Assembly: GCA_026184775.1 (NCBI GenBank)
Contig: JANCYW010000010.1
Coordinates: forward strand, 186,001 to 250,000
DNA from: Cyanidium caldarium
Lineage: Eukaryota; Rhodophyta; Bangiophyceae; Cyanidiales; Cyanidiaceae
DNA: 64,000 nucleotides
Direction of reading: 5' to 3'
The position numbers and the translations under genes were made by a program. Positions 1 through 9,402 of the stretch are shown here, in pieces; the first letter of the stretch is position 1, and the number at the start of each line of letters is the position of its first letter. Under the pieces are notes generated by a model, which saw only the letters and a list, made by a program, of their open reading frames with translations, did no database searches and was not told where the DNA came from.

Positions 1-2841
1 GCGTTCCGCACGCCGCCGTCCGACTCGCGCGGCGTGGCCCACATCCTGGAGCACTCGGTGTTGTGCGGATCGCGCAAGTATCCGGTGAAAGAGCCGTTCG
101 TCGAACTGCTCAAGGCGTCGCTGAACACGTTTCTGAATGCGATGACTTTCCCGGACAAGACGTGCTATCCGGTGGCTAGTACCAACGTGGCCGACTTTTA
201 CAACCTGGTCGACGTCTACATGGATGCGGTGTTCTTCCCGCGGCTGACGCCGGACGTGCTGGCGCAAGAGGGCCACCACGTGGAGCTCGACGACGTGCAC
301 GGCGAGATGAGCTTCAAGGGAGTGGTGTACAACGAGATGAAGGGTGTCTATTCGTCGCCGGAAAGCGTGCTGATGACCCGCAGCCAGCAGGTGCTTTTCC
401 CGGACACGGTGTACGGCCACGAGAGCGGCGGTGATCCGGGCGAGATACCCGACCTGACCTGGGAACAGTTTCAGCAGTTTCACGAGCGCTTCTACCACCC
501 GAGCAATGCGCGGCTGTGGTTCTACGGTGATGACCCGGAGGACATGCGGCTGGGCAAGGCGTCCGAGTTTCTCGACGACTACATCGCCATGAGGCAGCGG
601 CAGGGCAAGTCGCTCACGGTAGATGTGAGCGCGTCGCGCATTCCATTGCAGCCGCGGTTTAGTGCCCCGCGCGCGGTGGAGTTTCCGTACGACGCTGACG
701 ACAAGGGCAAGTACCTGGCGACGGTGAATTGGATGTTGCACGGCACCACCACCGAGGTCGATCTGGAGCGTATGATGGCGCTGCTGGTGTTGGATCACCT
801 GTTGCTGGGCACGTCGGCGTCGCCACTGCGCAAGGCGCTGATCGATGCGGACATCGGGGAGGACGTGCTGGGACCGGGGCTGGAGACCGAACTGTTGCAG
901 ATGACCTACAGCGTGGGCATGAAGGGTCTGGCGTCCGCGGCGACGGTGGATCGCATGGAGCAGATCGTGCACGGCACACTGCGCTCGCTGGCGGAAGGGG
1001 CGCTCACCGAGGATCTGGTGCTGTCGTCGCTGAACACGGTGGAGTTTCGACTGCGCGAGAACAACACCGGCGCGTTCCCCAAGGGCCTGGCGCTGATGCT
1101 GCGCTCGCTGTCCACCTGGCTGCACGACGATGACCCGACCAAACTGCTGCGTTTTGAGCGCCCGCTGCAGGCGCTTCGGCAGCGTCTGCAGGCCGGGGAG
1201 GACGTTTTCCAGCAGCTGATTCGCCGCGAGCTGCTGGACAACCCGCATCGAGTGCGCGTAACGCTGCGGCCGGACCCGGAGATGGCGAAGCGCATGCGCG
1301 CTGCCGAGCGCGCCCGCCTGGATGCGTTGCGCGCCAAGATGGGCGAGCCGGAGCTGCAATCGCTGGTGCAGGACACGCAGCGGCTACGGGCCAAGCAGGA
1401 GGCGCCGGATCCGCCCGAGGCGCTGGCCAAGATTCCGGTGCTGCACGTGGCCGATCTGGAGCCGCGCGTCAAGACGGTGCCGCGGAAGGTGATCCGCGAG
1501 CACGCCGACGTGCAGGTGTTGTGGCATCCTCTGGCCACCAACGGGGTAGTGTATGCGGATGTAGGACTGGATTGGAGCCGGCTGCCGGCGGATCTGCTAC
1601 CGTTCATGGGCATCTACGCGGAGGCGTTGCTGGAGATGGGTACACAGCGCCAGGATTACGTGTCGCTGCAGCGGCGCATCGGACGGTACACCGGTGGCAT
1701 TCGTCCGGTGGTGTACGTGTCGCAGCAGGTGGACGAGCGCGGTCGCGGCGCGGTGGTGCAGCGCCTGTTCCTGCGCGGCAAGGCGATGGTGAATCAGACC
1801 GGCGATCTGCTGCAGATCGTGTCCGAGGTGTTGAACGAACCGCGCTGGGACAACCGCGAGCGCCTCCGCCAGCTGGTGATGGAAGAAAAGGCCGGGTTGG
1901 AGGCGCGGCTGGTCACCAGCGGACATGTGGTGGTGGCCAATCGGCTGCGGGCGCAGTACCGGGTGAGCGATTGGATGAGCGAGCAGATGGGCGGTATCTC
2001 GTACCTGCGCTTCCTTCGGCAGTTGCTGCAGCGCATCGACTCCGACTGGGAGTCGGTGGCATCGGCGCTGGCGCGGGTCCACCAGTGCGTGGTGACTCGC
2101 CAGGGCGCGGTGGTGAATTTCACCACGGACGTGTACGACGAGGCAGTGAAACCGCATCTGAACGAGTTTTTGTCGTCGATTCCAGCAGCGGCGGCCTCGA
2201 TGGACGGACCGGCGGACACGCCCGTTGGTGCGGCGACACCGTTGCACGCGCGCAACGAGGCGCTGGTGCTGCCGGCGCAAGTGAATTACGTCGGCAAGGG
2301 CGGCAACTTGTACGACGTCGGCTATTCGATTACCGGAGCGTCGCTGTTGGCGGCCAAGCACCTCGGCAACGGGTATCTGTGGGAGAATGTGCGCGTCAAG
2401 GGCGGCGCGTACGGCGGCTTTTGCCGCCTGGATCCGCGCACCGGCACGTTTCTCTACCTGTCGTACCGCGATCCAAACGTGGACAAGACCATCGAGGTGT
2501 ACGACCAGGCGCCGGCGCACCTGCAGCAGCTGTCGCTCAGCCGCGAGGAGGTGGAGAAGGCCATCATCGGCGTCATCGGCGATATGGACACGTACCAGCT
2601 GCCGGACGTGAAGGGCTATAGCAGCACGCTTCGGTATCTGACCGGCGAGACCGACGAGCTGCGGCAGCAGCGGCGCGAGCAGGTGCTATCGGCAAGGATG
2701 GAGGATTTTCAAAAGTTGGGCGAGGCGTTGGAGGAGATCCGAAAGCGAGGCTCCGTTGTGGTGCTCGGCGGCGGCGACGCGATAGAAAAGTCGCGGCAGC
2801 GTCTGCAGTATGATGAAGTGATGAAATTTTCGGAGTTATAA
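1..2841 (+). CDS. Presequence protease (PreP/Cym1), M16C metallopeptidase, 5' truncated by window edge
   Basis: This enzyme degrades cleaved transit and targeting peptides in mitochondria or plastids. The frame is already open at base 1, and the residues before the zinc motif read as ...SRGVAHILEH, so the N-terminus lies outside the window; the GTG at 34 is an internal valine codon, not a start. The inverted zinc motif HxxEH appears as HILEH, followed by the family sequence VLCGSRKYPVKEPF. The C-terminal half keeps the GGAYGG glycine-rich motif of the second M16 half. The visible 946 residues are close to the roughly 1000 of the family, so only the leader and a little of the first domain are missing. 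Organelle targeting cannot be judged. It ends 340 bp before HSP90. Confidence 0.93.
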   Translation, partial: AFRTPPSDSRGVAHILEHSVLCGSRKYPVKEPFVELLKASLNTFLNAMTFPDKTCYPVASTNVADFYNLVDVYMDAVFFPRLTPDVLAQEGHHVELDDVHGEMSFKGVVYNEMKGVYSSPESVLMTRSQQVLFPDTVYGHESGGDPGEIPDLTWEQFQQFHERFYHPSNARLWFYGDDPEDMRLGKASEFLDDYIAMRQRQGKSLTVDVSASRIPLQPRFSAPRAVEFPYDADDKGKYLATVNWMLHGTTTEVDLERMMALLVLDHLLLGTSASPLRKALIDADIGEDVLGPGLETELLQMTYSVGMKGLASAATVDRMEQIVHGTLRSLAEGALTEDLVLSSLNTVEFRLRENNTGAFPKGLALMLRSLSTWLHDDDPTKLLRFERPLQALRQRLQAGEDVFQQLIRRELLDNPHRVRVTLRPDPEMAKRMRAAERARLDALRAKMGEPELQSLVQDTQRLRAKQEAPDPPEALAKIPVLHVADLEPRVKTVPRKVIREHADVQVLWHPLATNGVVYADVGLDWSRLPADLLPFMGIYAEALLEMGTQRQDYVSLQRRIGRYTGGIRPVVYVSQQVDERGRGAVVQRLFLRGKAMVNQTGDLLQIVSEVLNEPRWDNRERLRQLVMEEKAGLEARLVTSGHVVVANRLRAQYRVSDWMSEQMGGISYLRFLRQLLQRIDSDWESVASALARVHQCVVTRQGAVVNFTTDVYDEAVKPHLNEFLSSIPAAAASMDGPADTPVGAATPLHARNEALVLPAQVNYVGKGGNLYDVGYSITGASLLAAKHLGNGYLWENVRVKGGAYGGFCRLDPRTGTFLYLSYRDPNVDKTIEVYDQAPAHLQQLSLSREEVEKAIIGVIGDMDTYQLPDVKGYSSTLRYLTGETDELRQQRREQVLSARMEDFQKLGEALEEIRKRGSVVVLGGGDAIEKSRQRLQYDEVMKFSEL

Positions 2842-3181
2842 AGAAAGGACAGGATGCACGTGAGGACGCCGGGAGAGGATTAGCGGCTAGGATGGAGCCA
2901 GGAGTTGCGGCTCGAGCACCCGAGAACCCCGAGACGAGTTCCGCGGTGGGAACCATTCATCCGGGCGTGGCGCGATGGGTCGGATCGCCGTGCTTCGCGG
3001 CGCTTCCTGCCGATTCCGCATCGTTCCTGCGATTTGTCCCGCACGCAGGGCTTCCGACCGACGACGCCGAGTCTCTCGCCTCCGTCGATGCCGTTTGCCT
3101 TGAGACTGACGGCGATTGTTACATCGCTTGCCTGAACACCTCAGTGCTTCATCCCCCTCTCGTCTCTCACCAATCCTCACC
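2842..3181. other. Intergenic region between PreP and HSP90
   Basis: About 340 bp that must hold the PreP 3' end and the HSP90 promoter and leader. The last 40 bases before the HSP90 start are strongly pyrimidine-rich (cccctctcgtctctcacc). No RNA gene or recognisable heat-shock element array was seen. Short open frames here have no recognisable content. Confidence 0.5.
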
Positions 3182-5380
3182 ATGGCGTCTACGGCGAACG
3201 CCGAGACCTTCGAGTTCCAGGCGGAGATCAATCAGCTCATGTCGCTGATCGTCAACGCGCTGTATTCGACGCGGGATGTGGCGCTCCGTGAGCTCATCAG
3301 CAACGCGTCGGATGCGCTAGACAAGCTGCGCTACCTCTCCCTGTCGGACAAGTCGGTGTTGGCGGCCGACGAGAAGATGGAGATCTACATCCGCGCTGAC
3401 AAGGAGGCGCGCACGCTGGAGGTGCGGGATACCGGCATCGGTATGACCAAGGCCGACCTGGTGTCGAACTTGGGTACGATCGCACGCTCCGGCACCAAGA
3501 GCTTCATCGAGGCGTTGCAGGCCGGCGCTGACGTGTCGCTGATCGGGCAGTTCGGTGTGGGCTTTCTGTCGGCGTTTCTGCTGGCGGAGCGGGTGACCGT
3601 GCGCACCAAGCACAACGACGACGCCGGCTACATTTGGGAGTCGTCGGCAGGCGGCACCTTTACCATCCAGCCGGATCCGGAGCCGCTCGCACGGGGCACG
3701 GCGGTCATTCTGCACGTTAAGGAGGACCAGACCGAGTACTTGGAGGAGCGCCGCATCAAGGAGATTGTGAACAAGCACTCGTCGTTCATCCAGTACCCGA
3801 TCCTGCTCTACCGCGAAGTGGAGAAGGAGGTTGACGACGACGCCGACGACGCCGACGAGGGTGGCGACAAGATGGTCACCGACGAGGCCGCGGCCTCCTC
3901 CTCTGCCAAGGGTAAGGAGGAGGGTGAGGGCGACGTGGAGGAAGTCGAGGACGACGAGGATGAGAGCGGTAAGAAGAAGGACAAGAAGAAGAAGAAGAAG
4001 GTCAAGGTGCCCGAGTGGGTGCAGCTGAACAAGACCAAGGCTTTGTGGCTGCGCAAGCCGGAGGAGATCACCAAGGAGGAGTACGCGTCGTTCTACAAGG
4101 CCATCACCAACGACTGGGAGGAGCACCTGGCGGTGAAGCACTTCACCATCGAGGGCCAGATTCAGTTCACTGGGGTGTTGTTCTGCCCGCGGCGCGCGCC
4201 GTTCGACCTGTTCGAGCCGCGCAAGAAGATGAACAACATCAAGCTGTACGTGCGGCGCGTGTTCATCATGGACAATTGCGAAGAACTCATCCCGGAGTAC
4301 CTGAACTTTGTGAAGGGCGTGGTCGACTCGGAGGATCTGCCGCTGAACATCTCGCGCGAGATGCTGCAGCAGAACAAGATCCTCAAGGTGATGCGCAAGA
4401 ACATCGTGAAAAAGTGCATGGAGATGTTCAACGACATCGCCGAGAACAAGGAGGACTTCAAGACCTTCTACGAGCAGTTCAGCAAGAACCTCAAGCTGGG
4501 CATCCACGAGGACACCACCAACCGCACCAAGCTGGCGGATCTGCTGCGTTACTACTCGAGCAAGTCGCCCGATGAGTATACCTCGCTGAAGGAGTACGTG
4601 ACGCGCATGAAGGAGGGCCAGAAGAACATCTACTACATCACCGGCGAGAGCAAGAAGGCGGTGGAGAATTCGCCCTTCTTGGAGAAGCTACGGAAGCGCG
4701 GCCTGGAGGTACTGTTCATGGTGGAGCCCATCGACGAGTACTGCGTGCAACAGCTGCGCGAGTACGACGGCAAAAAGTTGGTGAGCGTCACCAAGGAGGG
4801 CCTCGGGCTCGATGCCGAATCCGAGGAGGAGAAGAAGCGCCTCGAGGAGGAAAAGGCCAGCTTCGATAAGCTGCTCACGGTGATCAAGGACATCCTCAGC
4901 GACAAGGTCGAGAAGGTGGTGCTGAGCGAGCGTCTGGCCGACTCGCCGTGCATTCTGGTGACCGGCGAGTTTGGCTGGTCGGCCAACATGGAGCGCATCA
5001 TGAAGGCGCAGGCGTTGCGCGACAGCTCCATGTCGATGTACATGACATCGAAGAAGATCATGGAGGTGAACCCGAGCAACCCCATCGTGCGCGAGCTGCG
5101 CGACCGCGTCGAGGCGGACGCGTCCGACAAGACCGTCAAGGACCTGGTGAACTTGATGTACGACACGGCGCTGTTGTCGAGCGGGTTCTCGTTGGACGAG
5201 CCGACCACGTTCGCCAACCGCATCCATCGTATGATCAAGCTCGGGCTGAGCATCGACGAGGAGGAAGAGGAGGAGGGCATGGGAGAGGCAGCCGCCAACG
5301 GAGGCGCGCTCGACGGGCAGGCAGCCGATGGGAGCGCCGCTGCAGAGGCGGTGGAAAGCACGATGGAGGAGGTGGATTAG
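3182..5380 (+). CDS. HSP90: Cytosolic HSP90 chaperone
   Basis: This is an ATP-dependent client chaperone of the cytosol. The ATG at 3182 (context CTCACCATGG) gives 732 residues starting [15 protein letters not shown], the normal N-terminus; the open frame extends 22 codons upstream but only from a TTG. The GHKL ATPase motifs are clear: [29 protein letters not shown] and the [12 protein letters not shown] lid. An acidic and lysine-rich charged linker follows at about residues 215-285. The middle domain has [13 protein letters not shown]. The protein ends in MEEVD, the signature that recruits TPR co-chaperones and marks the cytosolic rather than ER or organellar form. There is nothing anomalous in it. 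Confidence 0.98.
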   Translation: MASTANAETFEFQAEINQLMSLIVNALYSTRDVALRELISNASDALDKLRYLSLSDKSVLAADEKMEIYIRADKEARTLEVRDTGIGMTKADLVSNLGTIARSGTKSFIEALQAGADVSLIGQFGVGFLSAFLLAERVTVRTKHNDDAGYIWESSAGGTFTIQPDPEPLARGTAVILHVKEDQTEYLEERRIKEIVNKHSSFIQYPILLYREVEKEVDDDADDADEGGDKMVTDEAAASSSAKGKEEGEGDVEEVEDDEDESGKKKDKKKKKKVKVPEWVQLNKTKALWLRKPEEITKEEYASFYKAITNDWEEHLAVKHFTIEGQIQFTGVLFCPRRAPFDLFEPRKKMNNIKLYVRRVFIMDNCEELIPEYLNFVKGVVDSEDLPLNISREMLQQNKILKVMRKNIVKKCMEMFNDIAENKEDFKTFYEQFSKNLKLGIHEDTTNRTKLADLLRYYSSKSPDEYTSLKEYVTRMKEGQKNIYYITGESKKAVENSPFLEKLRKRGLEVLFMVEPIDEYCVQQLREYDGKKLVSVTKEGLGLDAESEEEKKRLEEEKASFDKLLTVIKDILSDKVEKVVLSERLADSPCILVTGEFGWSANMERIMKAQALRDSSMSMYMTSKKIMEVNPSNPIVRELRDRVEADASDKTVKDLVNLMYDTALLSSGFSLDEPTTFANRIHRMIKLGLSIDEEEEEEGMGEAAANGGALDGQAADGSAAAEAVESTMEEVD

Positions 5381-5761
5381 CAACGAGCACTGAGGAGCGG
5401 GCCTGACCGACGGTGAAGGTATCGGCAAGTTGTGAAAGCGCGTTAGCGGTATACGTTTCAGAAAAGTAAACGGCCGTGCCATTTCAAGAGAGCGTTTTCA
5501 GTGATCCTGTCCGCCTAGTACTATGGTTGACTATCCGACCGACGATGGTGCGGCCTCGCCACACGTCAACCTGTGTTGTGCATCGACCGGATGCCCCGTG
5601 CCACGCTGTCGCGCCACAACGCTCACGGGCGGCGATTTCGGGGGTTTCAGCGGCTCGGAGACGGGCGTCGCTCGTGTCCGGGCATCGTTTCCGCGGGGCG
5701 TCGCATCGCGCAACGTCAAGCGCTGGCTTTATCTCCATTTCAGACCTCTCTTATCCCCATC
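5381..5761. other. Intergenic region between HSP90 and proteasome alpha-5
   Basis: A 381-bp gap between two same-strand genes. The frame upstream of the alpha-5 ATG stays open from a TTG at 5573, but that extension looks like random GC-rich translation. A pyrimidine-rich stretch (cagacctctcttatcccc) abuts the start codon. No RNA gene is evident. Confidence 0.45.
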
Positions 5762-6595
5762 ATGTTCCAAAGCCGCTCCGAGTACGATCGCGGCGTGAAC
5801 ACCTTCTCCCCCGAAGGCCGCCTCTTCCAGGTGGAGTACGCGCTGGAGGCCATCAAACTCGGTTCCACCGCCGTCGGCGTCCAGACCGCGGAGGGTGTGG
5901 TGATCGCGGTGGAGAAGCGCATCCCGTCGCCGCTAGTAGAGCCGCGGTCGATCGAGAAGATCGTCGAGGTCGACGTGCACGCCGGCGCCGCCCTGTCGGG
6001 GCTGACGGCGGACGCGCGCACCCTCATCGAGCACGCGCGCCGCGAAGCTCAGAATCACCGTTTTCACTACGACGAGCCGATGCCGGTGGAGTCGATCGCG
6101 CGGGCGGTATGTGATTTAGCGCTGCGATTCGGCGAGTCCGGCGAAGGCGGCGACGACGATGATGGTGATGACAACGACAAAAATGAGGGGGACGGCGAGG
6201 ATGACGAGCGCTCCGGTCCGCGGCTGTCGCGACCATTCGGGGTGGCACTGCTCATCGCCGGCTGGGACGAGAACGGTCCGGCGCTGTACACCACCGACCC
6301 CTCCGGCACCTGCATTCACTGGGGCGCCAAGGCCATCGGCGCCGGCAGCGAGGCGGCCCAGAATGCACTGCAGGAACAGTATCGTCGGGATATGCGTCTG
6401 GCCGAGGCCGAAGTGCTGGCGCTGCGAGTGCTGCGGCAGGTGATGGAGGAAAAGCTGAATGCGCATAACGTCGAAGTGGCCGCGGTGACCCGTACCGTGG
6501 ATCATGCCCGCGTCGGCCAGTTCCAACTCTACTCCACCGAGCGCGTGAAGGCCTGTGTAGCCCGTCTGCCCGAGACCGAGACCGCCACATCCTGA
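5762..6595 (+). CDS. PSMA5: 20S proteasome alpha-5 subunit
   Basis: A structural subunit of the outer ring of the 20S proteasome in cytosol and nucleus. The ATG at 5762 gives 277 residues beginning [20 protein letters not shown], the diagnostic alpha-subunit gate sequence of alpha-5. It continues with [18 protein letters not shown] and [12 protein letters not shown]. The protein is about 35 residues longer than usual because an Asp/Glu/Gly-rich insertion of about 25 residues sits at roughly residues 125-150, just before SRPFG, where the animal protein has a short acidic loop. Like most alpha subunits it should have no protease activity. Rpn13, a ubiquitin receptor of the same machine, lies at 54.5 kb, but the genes are not linked as an operon. 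Confidence 0.96.
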   Translation: MFQSRSEYDRGVNTFSPEGRLFQVEYALEAIKLGSTAVGVQTAEGVVIAVEKRIPSPLVEPRSIEKIVEVDVHAGAALSGLTADARTLIEHARREAQNHRFHYDEPMPVESIARAVCDLALRFGESGEGGDDDDGDDNDKNEGDGEDDERSGPRLSRPFGVALLIAGWDENGPALYTTDPSGTCIHWGAKAIGAGSEAAQNALQEQYRRDMRLAEAEVLALRVLRQVMEEKLNAHNVEVAAVTRTVDHARVGQFQLYSTERVKACVARLPETETATS

Positions 6596-6686
6596 GGCGG
6601 GGAACGCAGACGAGACCGCATCGCCGGCGACATGATCCATACGAGCGCGCTATCGTGTCTGTGCATTTCCGCTGCTCTCCCGCCCT

Positions 6687-8027
6687 CTAATCACCCGGCG
6701 GAGTCAACGTCTGGGCGGCCATCACGCCACCGGTGCCGCCTTCGGGCGCACTGGCATAGCTCTTGCGGTACGCGTAGTAAATATTCATCGCCAGCAGCGT
6801 CACCGCCTGCGCCGCCACTGTCGCTGCACAAGTGTAGCCGGCGGTGGCCGCGGGCGCCAGCGCCGCCGTGATGGCCACGCCCGGCAACGCACACTCGTAC
6901 GCGATGGTGCGTCGCACTCGCGCGGTGTGACCGGCAGCGCGCCCGGCCACCAGCCCCGCCACCACTCCGATCAACGACACCAGCAGCGATGCGATAAAGA
7001 CGCCGCGGCTGCCGAACGGCGGCGGGGCCATACGCGCCATCGCCATGCTACCGCCGGCCAACGAGGCGACGGCCGCCCACGTCGGCGGCCGCAACACCCG
7101 CCGTGCCCGCTCGATACGGCGCGCCGGCAGCAGCACCGCCATGACAATGCCCAGCGCGAACGGCACCGTCACCAAGGACATGTACAGCAGCGCCGAGGCC
7201 AGAATGGCCGACGCACCGCCACTGCCGTCGCCGGCCAGGGATATCATCACCCCGGCCGAGACCGGAAAGCGCGCCACCGCCGCCGACACCAACAACAGCA
7301 GCGGTACGGTCAGCAGCGACAGCGACACCGAGGCGAACGTCATCATCGCGGCCAACTCGCGCACGCTACTGTTGGTCAGCGCCGCCACCCAGATGGGCGC
7401 GTAGCCGCTCGGCGACGCCGAGATGAACAACAGACACGCCACCGATGCCGCATCCAACTGGATGCCCAGCGGCAGCACCAGCGCCGCGGTGGCCACCGGC
7501 ATGCCGATCAGCCGACCGAACGAGGCCATGCTGATGGTGAGCGGCAGCCGCTTCCAGTTGCCGATCTCATAGCACCCCAACGTGAGGCCCAGATGGAAGA
7601 GGATCAGCGCCAGGGCGGTGTGCCGCACGGCGGCGGCCGCAGCCCAGGTGAACAGACGCGGCCACCACGTCGCACAGGTGCCGGCAGCGAGCGTGAGCGC
7701 GATGAGATACGTGGACAAGCGAAGGTCGCTGACGTGCGCGGCGGATCCGTAGTATGGACCACGCCGCGACCCGACGCGTTGCGAGGCCGGAATGGGTGTG
7801 GAGGCGCCCGACGCCGCCATAGAGAGAGCAGAGACGTGCTGGTGGTGGAGGCGTGCTTGGAGACGGCGTCGACGTCGGTGATGCGCAAAGAGGCGCGGTG
7901 AAGGCGGTAGCACCCCAGACGCTGCACGGTCATGCTGTCGGGTGCGTTCCGGACGCAGTCGCAACACTCGGTGCGCCCATACGAACCCATTCATCGCAGT
8001 GACACTCGACTTTGTTGCGCTCTCCAT
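6687..8027 (-). CDS. BASS-family (bile acid:sodium symporter-like) membrane transporter
   Basis: A polytopic carrier of 446 residues. About nine hydrophobic segments follow an N-terminus of about 95 residues that is rich in Arg, Ser and His, with several alternative ATGs, consistent with an organellar transit peptide. The segments FHLGLTLGCYEIGNWKRLP, LLFISASPSGYAPIWVAALT and the late YECALPGVAITAALA correspond to the conserved BASS positions around the substrate and sodium sites. In algae and plants plastid BASS proteins carry 2-keto acids or pyruvate; the substrate here cannot be told from sequence. The start at 8027 is an ATG. It is divergent from the ARM-like gene, with about 226 bp between chosen starts. 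BASS membership is judged from motif pattern only. Confidence 0.72.
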   Translation of the reverse strand: MESATKSSVTAMNGFVWAHRVLRLRPERTRQHDRAASGVLPPSPRLFAHHRRRRRLQARLHHQHVSALSMAASGASTPIPASQRVGSRRGPYYGSAAHVSDLRLSTYLIALTLAAGTCATWWPRLFTWAAAAAVRHTALALILFHLGLTLGCYEIGNWKRLPLTISMASFGRLIGMPVATAALVLPLGIQLDAASVACLLFISASPSGYAPIWVAALTNSSVRELAAMMTFASVSLSLLTVPLLLLVSAAVARFPVSAGVMISLAGDGSGGASAILASALLYMSLVTVPFALGIVMAVLLPARRIERARRVLRPPTWAAVASLAGGSMAMARMAPPPFGSRGVFIASLLVSLIGVVAGLVAGRAAGHTARVRRTIAYECALPGVAITAALAPAATAGYTCAATVAAQAVTLLAMNIYYAYRKSYASAPEGGTGGVMAAQTLTPPGD

Positions 8028-8253
8028 CTTGCATATATACTCTATTCGTTATCCGCGCGCGCCATTTCCGTATGATAACGGCTTTCATGGACTGCCATCC
8101 GCCTGCCCGCTCCCGGCCTCGTGCTCGCGGGCGGGTGCCACCCGCGCGGGGGACGACGCGGCGCCCCCGATCGCATCGCGCCACGCCTGCGCGGAGACGA
8201 CGCGCGGGCGCGCCTGCCGCTCTCTTGGCGGGAGCGCGTCGGTGCGAGGGGAA

Positions 8254-9402
8254 ATGGTCCACTCCCGACGTCTCGGGGATGAGAGCATAGACCCGTCCGC
8301 AACTCCGCCTCCTCCCGGAGCTGATGCCATTCTGGTGAATGCGGCTAGGCGGGGCATCGAGGCAGCTCGGGCGCGAGACTGGAAGGCGTACGCTCGGGAG
8401 CTGCAGCATATCGTCGAGCCGCCGCAACGACCCGTCAGCCCTCGACACCCCGTTCATCCTCTCGCTCCGCTCCGTGCGGAGTGCTTGTGGCGTGTGTTGG
8501 AGGCGCTCTGTCGACAGTGTGACGGGCACAGCGTGGAGGTGCCGCTGGGGCAGCGGCTGGAATCGGTGCGGGCGTGTGTGCAGGAAGCGGGGGTGATACC
8601 CGTGTTGACGCGGTTGCTGCAGCGGTGCGACGGCGAATCACCGGTGGTGCTGGAGCATGCCGCCCGCGCTCTGACTTGTTTTGCCTATGGCGACCGCACG
8701 GTGGAGGCGTGCCTCGCTCAGGACGCGCTGGACGCGCTGTGGTCGGTGGTGGAACGACACAGTGAATACGGTGAGGAACGCGCGAGTGGGACTGCGATGG
8801 TGGCGGTGGTGAATGAATCGACCTGGGTGGCGGTGTTGCAAGCGGTGGCAGCGATGTTGCGCAGTGCTACTGCCGTCGCCCGCCTCTTTCGTCGCCGGTC
8901 GGCAGCATCGCCTGACAGAGCCTGGGACGCGTTTTTGCACGATTGGGAACGACTCCTGCCACGGCTGCCCGGCGATTCCGCACGGTATTGGGCGTGGGAG
9001 TGTCTGGCGGAATGCGTCCAGCACAACCTACGGTATATGCAGGCAGCGCACGAGCTGCGGATATTGCAACAGATGACGGTGGACGGAGCCGGACCTCGGG
9101 AGATGCGAGCGCGGATGAATGCGATGGATCGGTTGATGCTGCCCGGACCGCTGTTGAGCGCGTCCGTGCAGAAACGGGTAGAGATGATCGTGAACGGGTG
9201 GCAGAAGAAAATGGAGCACGCGGACCGGGCGATGGCCGAATGCACCGACCCGTGGACGCGCCTGCAGCAGCATTCCCTAGCTCCTCCTTCTCATCGTCAT
9301 GTATCATCGCGTGGGCGAGTGAAACGAGCGCGTGGTGGCGCTGGCGCTCATGGTGCTGGTGGCGGTGGCCGTGCCCGAGCGCGCCTCGATGCCTGCGCGT
9401 AG
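8254..9402 (+). CDS. Unrecognised alpha-helical, ARM/HEAT-like protein
   Basis: I do not recognise this 382-residue protein. It is mostly helical, with armadillo-like stretches such as VIPVLTRLLQRCDGESPVVL followed by HAARALTCFAYGDRTVEACL, and a helical C-terminal part containing QKRVEMIVNGWQKKMEHAD. The ATG at 8254 (GAAATGG) is chosen over the more upstream start at 7942 because the upstream part overlaps the divergent BASS gene and translates to low-complexity sequence. The last roughly 35 residues are Arg/Gly/Ala-rich and overlap the 3' end of the opposite-strand coiled-coil gene by 99 bp. A scaffold or adaptor role is possible but not supported by any specific motif. Confidence 0.6.
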   Translation: MVHSRRLGDESIDPSATPPPPGADAILVNAARRGIEAARARDWKAYARELQHIVEPPQRPVSPRHPVHPLAPLRAECLWRVLEALCRQCDGHSVEVPLGQRLESVRACVQEAGVIPVLTRLLQRCDGESPVVLEHAARALTCFAYGDRTVEACLAQDALDALWSVVERHSEYGEERASGTAMVAVVNESTWVAVLQAVAAMLRSATAVARLFRRRSAASPDRAWDAFLHDWERLLPRLPGDSARYWAWECLAECVQHNLRYMQAAHELRILQQMTVDGAGPREMRARMNAMDRLMLPGPLLSASVQKRVEMIVNGWQKKMEHADRAMAECTDPWTRLQQHSLAPPSHRHVSSRGRVKRARGGAGAHGAGGGGRARARLDACA

